This document shows, piece after piece, positions 7,150 through 15,320 of a stretch of 64,000 nucleotides of DNA (position 1 is its first letter; each line of letters begins with the position of its first letter). Below the pieces are notes generated by a model. The model did not search any database. It worked only from the letters and a program-made list of their open reading frames with translations, and had not been told where the DNA came from. Origin of the DNA: Streptomyces nodosus (GTDB taxonomy: Bacteria; Actinomycetota; Actinomycetes; Streptomycetales; Streptomycetaceae); the NCBI RefSeq assembly GCF_008704995.1, contig NZ_CP023747.1, forward strand, positions 4,743,501-4,807,500, given 5' to 3'. The position numbers were made by a program, and so were the translations under genes.

Positions 7150-8862
7150 TCACGGCAGTGCGTGGACGTGCGGGCCGACCGAGCCCGACCAGGCGTTGCC
7201 CGAGGCGGCGTCCCAGTTCGTCGACCAGGTCATGGCGCCCCGCAGGCCCGGGTACGTCTTGGACGGCTTGAAGGAACCGCAGTTGACGGTCTTCGTCAGA
7301 CAGTCCAGGGCGTTGTTCACCACGGCGGGGGAGACATAGCCGCTGCCCGCCGCCCGCGTCGACGCCGGGACGCCCAGGCCGACCTGGGACGGGGCCAGGC
7401 CGCTCTCCAGCTGGATGCAGGCCAGCGCCGTCAGGAAGTCCACCGAGCCCTGGCTGTACACCTTGCCGTCGCAGCCCAGCATCGAACCGCTGTTGTAGTA
7501 CTGGGTGTTGACGACGGTCAGGATGTCCTTGACGTTCAGCGCCGTCTGGAAGTACCCGTTCGACGTCGACTGCATGTCGAGCGTCTGCGGGGCCATCGTG
7601 AGGATCAGCGAGGGCCCGGCCTTCGCGGACAGCTGCCGCAGCGCCTGGGTCATATAGGTGGCGTTCAGGCCGTTCTCCAGGTCGATGTCGACCCCGTCGA
7701 AGCCATAGCTCTGCATCAGCGAGTAGACCGAGTTCGCGAAGTTCGCCGCGGAGTCCGCGCTGTTCACGGCCACCGTGCCGGTCTCGCCGCCCACCGAGAC
7801 GATGACCTTCTTCCCGGCGGCCTGCTTCGCCTTGATGTCGGCCTTGAACTGGTCCGCCGTGTAGCCGCCGAGACCGGCCGAGTCCAGGGTGAAGGACACC
7901 GCGCCCGGTGTGCTGGTGGCGTCGGCGAAGGCCACCGCGACGATGTCGTACTGCGCGGGGACGTCCGAGAGCTTCTGGACGGTGGCGCCGTTGTTGAAGT
8001 TCTGCCAGTAGCCCGTCACCGCGTGCTTGGGAAGGGTTCCGCCCCCGCCGTTGTTGCCGCCCCCGTTGCCGGACCCCGTCGTCGCCGACACCGACGCGGA
8101 CCTCGCCGATTCGCCCGCCGCGTTGGTCGCCGTCACCGCGAAGGAGTACGAGGTGGCGGGGGACAGGCCCGTCACGGTCGCCGACGTCCCGGTCACGGCG
8201 GTCACCTTGGTGCCGTCGCGGTACACGGTGTAGCCGGTCGCGCCGGACACCGTGTTCCAGGACAGGGAGACGGAGGAGGAGGTGGTGGAGGAGACCGACA
8301 GACCCGCGGGGGCCGCGGGCACGGTCGGGGCGGGGTCACCGCCGCCCCCGCCGTCCGGGCCGGACACCGACACATCGTCCGCGTAGTACGCCGCCTGCCC
8401 GTACCAGCCGTGCAGATACACCGTCACCGATGTGGTCGAGGAGCCGGTGGTGAAGGTCGTGGACAGCTGCTTCCAGCTCGTCGAGTCCGGCGTCCAGGTC
8501 GACACGTCCGTGGTGCCGGTGCCCGTCGCGCCCAGATAGGCGTAGCCGCCCTGCACCCAGGCGCTCAGCGTGTAGGTCGAGCCGGGCTTCACCGCGACCG
8601 TCTGGGTGCACTGGGCGTTGTCCTGCCCGGCCGGTGTGGCCTTCAGCGCGGCGGAACCGCTGTGCACCGGGGAGGACACCGTGGTGCCGCTGCCCGCCGA
8701 GCAGGTCCAGTTGCTCAGGCCCGATTCGAAGCCGGCGTTCCTGGCGTTGTTCACATCCGCGGCGGACGCGGGGGCGGCGCCCAGGAAGGAGAGGGCGAGC
8801 GCGGCGACACCGGCCGCGGCGAGGGATCGTCTGCGGTGGAACATGCCTGGTGCGCGGTCCAC
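7150..8862 (-). CDS. chiA: Secreted GH18 chitinase with N-terminal carbohydrate-binding and FnIII domains
   Basis: 570 residues. A Sec signal peptide (RRRSLAAAGVAALALSFLGAAPASA) ends near residue 35. A carbohydrate-binding module (NNARNAGFESGLSNWTC to YYADDVSV) spans ~36-165. A Gly/Pro linker, an FnIII domain at ~185-270 and a Gly/Asn linker follow, then the GH18 barrel from ~285. The catalytic DxxDxDxE motif is DGVDIDLE, its Glu acting as the acid/base. The GTG at 8862 has GGAGG 5 nt upstream. The arrangement matches the ChiA-type chitinase of S. coelicolor/lividans. Expression is probably controlled by the dre operator at 8933-8948. Confidence 0.93.
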   Translation of the reverse strand: MDRAPGMFHRRRSLAAAGVAALALSFLGAAPASAADVNNARNAGFESGLSNWTCSAGSGTTVSSPVHSGSAALKATPAGQDNAQCTQTVAVKPGSTYTLSAWVQGGYAYLGATGTGTTDVSTWTPDSTSWKQLSTTFTTGSSTTSVTVYLHGWYGQAAYYADDVSVSGPDGGGGGDPAPTVPAAPAGLSVSSTTSSSVSLSWNTVSGATGYTVYRDGTKVTAVTGTSATVTGLSPATSYSFAVTATNAAGESARSASVSATTGSGNGGGNNGGGGTLPKHAVTGYWQNFNNGATVQKLSDVPAQYDIVAVAFADATSTPGAVSFTLDSAGLGGYTADQFKADIKAKQAAGKKVIVSVGGETGTVAVNSADSAANFANSVYSLMQSYGFDGVDIDLENGLNATYMTQALRQLSAKAGPSLILTMAPQTLDMQSTSNGYFQTALNVKDILTVVNTQYYNSGSMLGCDGKVYSQGSVDFLTALACIQLESGLAPSQVGLGVPASTRAAGSGYVSPAVVNNALDCLTKTVNCGSFKPSKTYPGLRGAMTWSTNWDAASGNAWSGSVGPHVHALP

Positions 8863-8930
8863 TTGAGCCTCCGATGGGGGGAGAAGGGAACAGGAGGGCA
8901 GTGCGGAACGGTGGCCACCGCTGAGGAATG

Positions 8931-8959
8931 AATTTGGTCCAGACCAATTGGGTTGTCAA
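8931..8959 (-). promoter_or_regulatory. Chitinase promoter with DasR-type dre operator
   Basis: On the minus strand a perfect -35 TTGACA (8954-8959) is followed 17 nt later by CAAATT (8931-8936). The spacer and -10 are occupied by TTTGGTCCAGACCAAT (8933-8948), which matches the streptomycete chitinase operator/DasR site (core TGGTCTAGACCA) except for one base. A bound GntR-family repressor here would block RNA polymerase directly, consistent with induction by chitin-derived N-acetylglucosamine. Confidence 0.85.
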
Positions 8960-9186
8960 GACCTCTGGCGACGCCAACGCCCCTGCCCCTGAGTGAAGTT
9001 GCACCGGCTTCAGGCACGCTGTGTCGATCCTGCTCACACCTTCGGTGAGATGATCTCCCGGATTCGGTGTTGAGCGGGGCATGTCGTGGATATGGTGCTG
9101 TTGCAGGACGATGTCCATGGACGTCACAGGGCCAACTGAGGCGGTGGTCGACCACCTCGCCGCAGTGAACGGGGTGGTGTGCAGCC

Positions 9187-10056
9187 GTGCCGACCGCGAT
9201 AGCCGTCACCAGTCCCGATCTGGTGCTGCCGCCGCTCGACCGGCAGACGCCGCCCGCCGCCGTCCAGCCCCGGTCCACGCTCGAACAGTCCCTGGACGAG
9301 CTGCACACACTCATCGAACAGCACGGCTATGTCATCGCCCTGTACACCGCGTCGGGCGGGGACGACGCGGCGGTGCGCCGATTGCACACCGCCCGGTCGG
9401 TCCTGGAGAGCGACCGCGTGGCCCTGCTCGGCGTCGATCTGCCGCCGCTCGGACTGGCCCTGCTCGCCCAGCAGTTGCGCCAGCTGTCGGTGTGCGACGT
9501 CAGCCCGGGGGTGCTGGCGTCCTCCGCCCGGCTGCTCGCCCACTACATCTACGCCGGCGCCCTGCTCGGCTCGGTCGCCCGGCTCGACCGTGTCCCCGTC
9601 CCCCTGACCTCCCACGCCAAGTCATGGGTGCCGGGCGCCCAGTTCGGCGTGCTCGCCCATCCCCGGCCGCAGCTGGTGAGGGTCGGGCAGGAGGAGTTAC
9701 CGGGGCCCGAGTTCGGCACCCGGATGATCGTCGCCGCCGGACAGCCGCCCTCGGACTGGGTCACCGCCACCCTGGCGCCCGCCTGGCGCGTCCAGGGCGT
9801 CGCGACCGTCCCCCTGCCGGAGCAGTCCGGACGCTGGTGGGGGACCGGCCGGCTCGTCGAGTTCGCGGCGGGCCTCCATGACGTCGCCGTGCTCTATCAA
9901 CTCGTCTCGTCGGTACGCCGCGAGGTCTGCCACTGGTGCGGCCTCGAACTCATCGGCGACCGCTGCGGTTTCTGCGCCGCTCCGCTGCCGGCACCCCTCG
10001 AACGGCAGCCGGTCCCCACCGCCCGTGCGCTGCCCCGGGGCGGCACCGGCCCGTAG
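9187..10056 (+). CDS. Zinc-ribbon protein of unknown function at the head of the Tad locus
   Basis: 289 residues, soluble, no signal peptide. Residues ~30-250 are hydrophobic-helical with no motif I recognise. The C-terminus carries CHWCGLELIGDRCGFC, a four-cysteine zinc ribbon, then a Pro/Arg tail. GTG start at 9187. Leucine 171 is encoded by TTA (9697-9699), rare in Streptomyces and dependent on the bldA tRNA. It lies 79 nt before cpaB and is probably the first gene of the Tad operon, so bldA dependence here could set the pace of the pilus locus. Confidence 0.75.
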   Translation: MPTAIAVTSPDLVLPPLDRQTPPAAVQPRSTLEQSLDELHTLIEQHGYVIALYTASGGDDAAVRRLHTARSVLESDRVALLGVDLPPLGLALLAQQLRQLSVCDVSPGVLASSARLLAHYIYAGALLGSVARLDRVPVPLTSHAKSWVPGAQFGVLAHPRPQLVRVGQEELPGPEFGTRMIVAAGQPPSDWVTATLAPAWRVQGVATVPLPEQSGRWWGTGRLVEFAAGLHDVAVLYQLVSSVRREVCHWCGLELIGDRCGFCAAPLPAPLERQPVPTARALPRGGTGP

Positions 10057-10135
10057 GAACAACGCCCCACCATGACGCACGACCGCTCGACCGCCCGACC
10101 CGCCGTCCCCACGCTCCGATCGAGGTTGTCCGCGC

Positions 10136-10849
10136 ATGAACTCACGCCAGCGCCGTGGCGTCATCCTGCTGGTCCTCTCGGCCCTCGCCGCCGTCGGCGC
10201 CTTCGCCGGGGTGCTGTCGGTGATCCGTGACGTGAACGCCAAGGTCGGACCGGAGGTCACGGCCTATCGCCTCAAGAGCGACATCGCGCCCTACAAGGAG
10301 CTCACGGCCGACCAGTTCGAGCGGATCTCCATGCCGAAGCGGTGGCTGTCGGCCACCGCCGTCACCGATCTCGCCCGGATCCGCGGCAAGATCGCCGTGA
10401 CCCGGCTGGAGAAGGGATCGCTGCTGCAGAACGACATGATCGTCGACCGTCCCGAACTCCAGCCCGGCCAGCAGGAGATCGCCATCATGATCGACGCCTC
10501 GACCGGTGTGGCCGGCAAGATCTCCCCCGGCTCGCGGGTCAACATCTACGCCACCTTCAAGGCCGCCAACGAGAAGAGCAAGGACGAGTCCAAGGTCATC
10601 GTGACCGACGCCCGCGTCCTCGACGTCGGCAAGCTCACCGCGCTGGACCCCGCCCAGTCCGGCGACGAGCGCCGGCGCACCGCCTCCGAGGCCGTCCCCA
10701 TCACCTTCGCGCTGGACACGGCCGACGCCCAACGGGTCGCGTACGCCGAGTCGTTCGCCCAGCATGTCCGGCTCGCCCTGGTCGCGGGCGGCTCCGGGAC
10801 CACGGTCAACCCGGGCGACCGTACGTACACCCTCGACCAGGACAAGTAG
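10136..10849 (+). CDS. cpaB: Flp pilus assembly protein CpaB/RcpC (SAF domain)
   Basis: 237 residues. An N-terminal transmembrane helix (GVILLVLSALAAVGAFAGVLSVI) is followed by a SAF-like segment (ITAYKELTADQF-type start, GKIAVTRLEKGSLLQNDMI) and a RcpC/CpaB core (IAIMIDASTGVAGKISPGSRVNIYATF). In Tad systems this periplasmic-side protein is thought to stabilise the secretion channel; its role in a Gram-positive is unclear. Ends just before an AGGAGG that serves the small leader ORF at 10860. Confidence 0.85.
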   Translation: MNSRQRRGVILLVLSALAAVGAFAGVLSVIRDVNAKVGPEVTAYRLKSDIAPYKELTADQFERISMPKRWLSATAVTDLARIRGKIAVTRLEKGSLLQNDMIVDRPELQPGQQEIAIMIDASTGVAGKISPGSRVNIYATFKAANEKSKDESKVIVTDARVLDVGKLTALDPAQSGDERRRTASEAVPITFALDTADAQRVAYAESFAQHVRLALVAGGSGTTVNPGDRTYTLDQDK

Positions 10850-10859
10850 GAGGCCGCGC

Positions 10860-10943
10860 ATGAGGTCCTTCCCGGCCCACCGCGGGCCCCGGCCCAGGGG
10901 GCCCTTCCTCACCGTGTCCGTCCCCATGAGGTCGCGCCCATGA
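10860..10943 (+). CDS. 27-residue leader ORF coupled to tadZ
   Basis: ATG at 10860 with a strong AGGAGG 7 nt upstream (overlapping the cpaB stop region) opens a 27-codon frame rich in Arg and Pro (MRSFPAHRGPRPRG and on). Its TGA overlaps the tadZ start as ATGA (10940-10943). The geometry is that of a translationally coupled leader peptide. tadZ also has a weak GAGG of its own. It could be expressed for coupling only, or be a chance frame. Confidence 0.4.
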   Translation: MRSFPAHRGPRPRGPFLTVSVPMRSRP

Positions 10944-12559
10944 CCATCCGCATCCTGCCCGCGGCGGGCGACCTGGACGCGGCCCGCGCGCTCACCACCC
11001 TGCTGAGCCAGCTCGCCGACGCCGAACCCGCCCCGCCGGTCGAGGACTCCACGGCACTGCTGGACACTTTGGCGCGCCTGGCCGGGGAGTCCCTGGACGA
11101 GCTGCCCGAGGTCGTGCTCGTCCATGAGCGGATCGGCCCGGTCCCCGCACTCGAACTGATCCGCGAGCTGGTGCTGCGGTTCCCGGCGGTCGGGGTCGTC
11201 CTCGTCACCGCCGACACCAGCACGGGCGTCCTGACCGCCGCGATGGACTCCGGCGCCCGCGGCATCGTCACCCTGCCCCTCGGCTACGACGCCCTCGCCG
11301 AACGCGTCCAGGCCGCCGCAGCCTGGTCGGCCGGGATGCGGCGCCACCTGGGCAGCGGGAGCCCCGAGCAGTACGGCGGAGCCGGGGGGACCGTGATCAC
11401 GGTGACCGGCGCCAAGGGCGGCGTCGGGGCCACGGTCACCGCCGTACAACTGGCGCTCGCGGCACGCGCGTCGGGCCGTACGGTCGCCCTGGTCGACCTC
11501 GATCTCCAGTCCGGGGACATCGCCTCCTACCTGGACGTCCAGTTCCGGCGCTCGGTGGCCGACCTCGCCGGGATCACCGACATCAACCCCCGGGTCCTCC
11601 AGGACGCGCTCTACACCCATGAGCGGGGCATCGGCCTGTTGCTGGCCCCCGCCGAGGGCGAACGCGGCGAGGAGGTCACCGACCGGGTGGCCCGCCAGGT
11701 CCTGGGAACCCTGCGGTCCCGCCACGATGTGGTGATCGTGGACTGCGGCTCCCAGATGAACTCCGCCACGGCCGCCGCCGTGGAGACCGCCGACCGGGCG
11801 CTGCTCGTGGTGACCCCGGACGTGGTCGCGGTGCGCGCCGCCAAACGCATGGTGCGCCTGTGGGACCGGCTCCAGATCCGCAAGGCCGAGGAGACCCTGA
11901 CGGTCGTCAACCGCCACACCCGCGGTACGGAGATCCAGCCGTCCCTGGTCGAACGGGTCACCGGCACCAGGGTGGCCCGTACCGCGGTCCCGGCCGCCTT
12001 CAAGGAACTCCATGCCGTCGTCGACGCCGGACGCCTCCAGGACCTGGACGCCCGCTCCACCGTGAAGCAGGCGCTGTGGGCGCTGGCGGGGGAGCTGGGC
12101 CTGGTCACCGAGCGGGAGGGCGGCGGCGGGCGGCGCCGCAGGACGGCCTCGGACCGGGGAGCGCTGAGCCTGTGGCGCAAGGGCGGTGACCGGGGCTCGG
12201 TCACCCTGGAGTTCGCGGGGATGTTCCCGCTCGTCCTGGTCGTGATGGCGCTGCTGTGGGAGTGCGTGCTCTACGGCTACACCTACTCGCTGGCGGGCAA
12301 CGCGGCGGACGAGGCGGCCCGCGCGGCCACGGCCGCCTACGCGGCGTCCGGCGGCGGCGCCTACCAGGACTCCTGCCGGTCCGCGGGCGCCGAACATCTG
12401 CCGGACTCCTGGAGGAACGCGGAGATCTCCTGCACCCCGGCAGGACCGGTGATGAAGGCGACGGTCACGGCCCGGGTCCCGCTGTTCTTCCCGGGCGTCA
12501 ACCCCGGCTGGTCGGTGCGCGGCACGGCGGGCGCGGCGCTGGAGAGGACCGACCGGTGA
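10940..12559 (+). CDS. tadZ: TadZ/CpaE ATPase fused to a TadE-type pseudopilin
   Basis: 539 residues. Residues 1-~140 form a receiver-like atypical domain. Residues ~150-395 are a MinD/ParA-like ATPase (VTGAKGGVGATVTAV deviant Walker A, VALVDLDLQSGDIASYL, VIVDCGSQM). The Walker A lysine after GGVG is replaced by Ala. From ~413 the chain continues in frame into DRGSVTLEFAGMFPLVLVVMALL, a TadE signal-anchor with a prepilin-peptidase site (G before SVTLE), and a Cys-containing extracytoplasmic tail. I found no in-frame ATG, GTG or TTG between the two parts, so separate initiation is unlikely. TadZ is the polar localisation factor and TadE a minor pseudopilin. The GTGA overlap with the next gene shows tight coupling. 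Confidence 0.85.
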   Translation: MTIRILPAAGDLDAARALTTLLSQLADAEPAPPVEDSTALLDTLARLAGESLDELPEVVLVHERIGPVPALELIRELVLRFPAVGVVLVTADTSTGVLTAAMDSGARGIVTLPLGYDALAERVQAAAAWSAGMRRHLGSGSPEQYGGAGGTVITVTGAKGGVGATVTAVQLALAARASGRTVALVDLDLQSGDIASYLDVQFRRSVADLAGITDINPRVLQDALYTHERGIGLLLAPAEGERGEEVTDRVARQVLGTLRSRHDVVIVDCGSQMNSATAAAVETADRALLVVTPDVVAVRAAKRMVRLWDRLQIRKAEETLTVVNRHTRGTEIQPSLVERVTGTRVARTAVPAAFKELHAVVDAGRLQDLDARSTVKQALWALAGELGLVTEREGGGGRRRRTASDRGALSLWRKGGDRGSVTLEFAGMFPLVLVVMALLWECVLYGYTYSLAGNAADEAARAATAAYAASGGGAYQDSCRSAGAEHLPDSWRNAEISCTPAGPVMKATVTARVPLFFPGVNPGWSVRGTAGAALERTDR

Positions 12560-12957
12560 AGGCGCCCCCCGGCCGCCGTGGGACGCCCACGCCCGGCCGG
12601 TGGACCCGTGGCCGGAACGACCGCGGCGTCTCCATGCTCGAATTCGCCGGCTTCCTGCCCATCCTCCTTGTGATCGGGATGGCCGCCGTCCAGCTCGGCC
12701 TGATCGGCTACGGCGTCAACCAGGCGGGGACGGCCGCCCGCGCCGCCGCCCGGGTGGCCTCCCAGGACGGCCACGGCCCGGCGGCGGGCACGGCGGCGGG
12801 TAGGGCGGCCGTCAGCGCCTGGCTCGCGCCCCAGGTGTCCGCGGACATGGGCCCGGACACCACCACGGCCACCGTCACCGTCCATGTCCCCGCCGTCATC
12901 CCGCTGTTCGGCGGCTGGGACGTCAGCCGCCACGCCACCATGCCCACCGACCACTGA
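12556..12957 (+). CDS. tadF: TadE/TadF-like pseudopilin
   Basis: 133 residues starting at a GTG that overlaps the previous stop (GTGA). After a basic cytoplasmic leader comes NDRGVSMLEFAGFLPILLVIGMAAVQLGLIG: a prepilin-type G/xxxxE cleavage motif followed by a hydrophobic helix. The exported part is Ala-rich with no cysteines. Paired with the TadE domain of the preceding fusion, it provides the second minor pseudopilin of the Tad system. Assignment to TadE or TadF is not secure. Confidence 0.8.
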   Translation: MKAPPGRRGTPTPGRWTRGRNDRGVSMLEFAGFLPILLVIGMAAVQLGLIGYGVNQAGTAARAAARVASQDGHGPAAGTAAGRAAVSAWLAPQVSADMGPDTTTATVTVHVPAVIPLFGGWDVSRHATMPTDH

Positions 12958-12990
12958 CCCCCGCAGGACCGAGAGGAGTTGACGACAGGC

Positions 12991-14331
12991 ATGAGCCTCC
13001 GCTCCCGTATCGCCGCCCCCGACGACGGCGGAGCCACCCGCGAGGACGGGCACCTCGTCGCGGTCTACCGCGCCAAGCTCCTCGAGGAGATCGACCTCGC
13101 CGAGATGTCCGGGCTCGCGGCCGCCGAACGCCGGGTCCGGCTGGAGCGTGTCCTCGGCCATCTCATCAGCCGGGAGGGGCCCGTCCTCTCCTCCGCCGAA
13201 CGCTCCCAGCTGATCCGCCGGGTCGTCGACGAGGCCCTCGGGCTCGGCGTCCTCGAACCGCTGCTCGCCGACGCGTCGATCACCGAGATCATGGTGAACG
13301 GACCGGACTCGATCTTCGTGGAGCGGGCGGGCCGGGTGGAACAGCTCCCGCTCCGCTTCGCCTCCGCCGAACAGCTGATGCAGACCATCGAGCGCATCGT
13401 CTCCACGGTGAACCGGCGTATCGACGAGTCCAACCCGATGGTCGACGCCCGCCTGCCCACCGGCGAGCGCGTCAATGTGGTCATCCCGCCGCTCGCCCTG
13501 ACCGGCCCCACCCTCACCATCCGCCGCTTCCCGCGCGCCTACACGCTCCCGGAACTCATCGGCCTGGGCTCGCTGGACGAGCAGATGCTGCTGCTGCTCG
13601 CCGCGTTCGTCCGCGCCCGCTTCAACCTCATCGTCAGCGGAGGCACGGGCACCGGGAAGACCACCCTGCTCAACGCCCTGTCCGGGCTCATCCCGTCCCA
13701 TGAGCGCATCATCACCATCGAGGACTCCGCCGAACTCCAGCTCCAGCAGGAGCATGTGATCCGGCTGGAGTCCCGGCCGCCCAATGTCGAGGGCAAGGGC
13801 CAGATCACCATCCGCGACCTGGTCCGCAACAGCCTGCGGATGCGGCCCGACCGCATCATCGTCGGTGAGGTCCGCGGCGGCGAGACCCTCGACATGCTGC
13901 AGGCGATGTCCACCGGCCACGACGGCTCCCTGGCCACCGTCCACGCCAACGCGGCCGAGGACGCCCTGATGCGTCTGCAGACCCTCGGCTCGATGTCCGA
14001 GGTGCTGATCCCCTTCGAGGCGCTCAAGGACCAGATCAACTCGGCGGTGGATGTGATCGTCCAGCTCGCCCGGTACCCCGACGGCTCCCGCAAGGTCGTG
14101 GAGATCGCGCTGCTGGTGTCGCACGGGCGCGAACAGTTCCGGGTCGCCACCGTGTCCCGCTTCGTGCCCGAGCCCCTCGCCCCCGACCGGGTCGTCCGCG
14201 GCCGCTTCCAGCATCTGCCGCTGCCCTGCGGAGTCGCCGAGAAGCTGTACGGCGCGGGCGAACCACTGCCGCCGGCCTTCGGCGTCACCGGGGCGGCCGA
14301 CGGACGGTACACCAGGCAGGCCATCGGATGA
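12991..14331 (+). CDS. tadA: Tad/Flp pilus secretion ATPase TadA (CpaF)
   Basis: 446 residues of the type II/IV secretion ATPase superfamily. The N-terminal helical domain is followed by ITEIMVNGPDSIFVERAG, an arginine-rich segment (RRFPRAYTLPEL), Walker A GGTGTGKTTLL, the Asp box IITIEDSAEL, Walker B GEVRGGETLDMLQAM and the His box GSLATVHAN. It powers pilin polymerisation at the cytoplasmic membrane with TadB/TadC. The ATG at 12991 is chosen over a TTG at 12979, which would abut GAGGAG directly. Confidence 0.95.
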   Translation: MSLRSRIAAPDDGGATREDGHLVAVYRAKLLEEIDLAEMSGLAAAERRVRLERVLGHLISREGPVLSSAERSQLIRRVVDEALGLGVLEPLLADASITEIMVNGPDSIFVERAGRVEQLPLRFASAEQLMQTIERIVSTVNRRIDESNPMVDARLPTGERVNVVIPPLALTGPTLTIRRFPRAYTLPELIGLGSLDEQMLLLLAAFVRARFNLIVSGGTGTGKTTLLNALSGLIPSHERIITIEDSAELQLQQEHVIRLESRPPNVEGKGQITIRDLVRNSLRMRPDRIIVGEVRGGETLDMLQAMSTGHDGSLATVHANAAEDALMRLQTLGSMSEVLIPFEALKDQINSAVDVIVQLARYPDGSRKVVEIALLVSHGREQFRVATVSRFVPEPLAPDRVVRGRFQHLPLPCGVAEKLYGAGEPLPPAFGVTGAADGRYTRQAIG

Positions 14332-14356
14332 CCCCCGCTCACGAGAGGAGCGAGCC

Positions 14357-15307
14357 ATGAACGACCCCGCCCTCCTCGCGCTCGGCGCCACCGTCCTCGC
14401 GGGCACCCTCGCCCTGGCGGGCGCGCATCTGTACGCCTCCGGGCGCGCCCAGCGCCGGGCACTGGTGGACCGGCTCTCCGGCGGCGGTGCGCCGGGACCG
14501 GGCCGCACGGCGACCGGCCGGGTACGGCGCTTCACGGCCCTCGACCGCCGGCTGCGCCGCACCCGCCTCGGCCGCACGCTCCATTTGCGTCTGTCGGCCA
14601 CCGGACTCGATCTGTCGGCGGGCGAGTTCTTCGCCGGTGTCACCGCCGTGGTCCTCGCGCTGTGGCTGATCGCGGCGGCCAGCCTGGCCCCCTTCTTCGG
14701 GCCGATCGCCGCGCTCGTCGCGGTGTGGGGCGCGGCCGTCTTCCTCAACTGGCAGCGCCAGAAACGCATCGAGGCGTTCATCAACCAGCTCCCTGACGTG
14801 GCCCGCCTGCTCGCCAACGCCACCGCCGCCGGTCTCGCCCTGCGCACCGCGCTCGCCATGGCGGCCGAGGAACTGGAGGCCCCGGCCGGTGAGGAACTGG
14901 CCCGGGTCGCCGATCAGCTGACGCTGGGCCGGTCGGTCGACGACGCCCTCGGCGAACTGGCCGAACGCCTGCCGTCCCGCGAGCTGATCGTCCTGGTCAC
15001 CACGCTGGTCCTCGCCAACAAGGCGGGCGGCTCGGTGGTGAGCTCGCTGCGCAATCTCACCCAGACCCTGGAGGACCGCAAGGAGACCCGGCGCGAGGTC
15101 CGCACGATGCTCTCCGAGGTCCATGCCACCGCCTTCACGGTGCCGCTGCTGGGCCTCGGCTCCCTCGTCCTGATCAACTCCTCGAACGAGGGCGCCCTCG
15201 CCCGGGTCACCGGCTCCCCGCTCGGCCAGGGACTGGTGCTGCTCGCGCTCGCCCTCTACACGGTCGGCTTCCTCGTCATCCGCCGCCTCGGCAAGATCGA
15301 AGTGTGA
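14357..15307 (+). CDS. tadB: Tad pilus inner-membrane platform protein TadB
   Basis: 316 residues with an N-terminal helix, a mid-pair of membrane helices (FFAGVTAVVLALWLIAAASLAPFFG, IAALVAVWGAAVFL), the T2SSF cytoplasmic domain (QLPDVARLLANATAAGLALRTALAMAAEEL, KAGGSVVSSLRNL) and a C-terminal helix pair. With TadC it forms the platform on which TadA acts. A GAGAGGAGC ribosome site precedes the ATG. 25 nt after tadA, same operon. Confidence 0.92.
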   Translation: MNDPALLALGATVLAGTLALAGAHLYASGRAQRRALVDRLSGGGAPGPGRTATGRVRRFTALDRRLRRTRLGRTLHLRLSATGLDLSAGEFFAGVTAVVLALWLIAAASLAPFFGPIAALVAVWGAAVFLNWQRQKRIEAFINQLPDVARLLANATAAGLALRTALAMAAEELEAPAGEELARVADQLTLGRSVDDALGELAERLPSRELIVLVTTLVLANKAGGSVVSSLRNLTQTLEDRKETRREVRTMLSEVHATAFTVPLLGLGSLVLINSSNEGALARVTGSPLGQGLVLLALALYTVGFLVIRRLGKIEV

Positions 15308-15320
15308 GGGGGAGACCGAG

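Noticed and set aside
10142..14859. Long minus-strand open frames opposite the Tad genes
   Set aside because: Same effect: complementary frames of high-GC genes stay open; no motifs, and the plus-strand Tad assignments are unambiguous.
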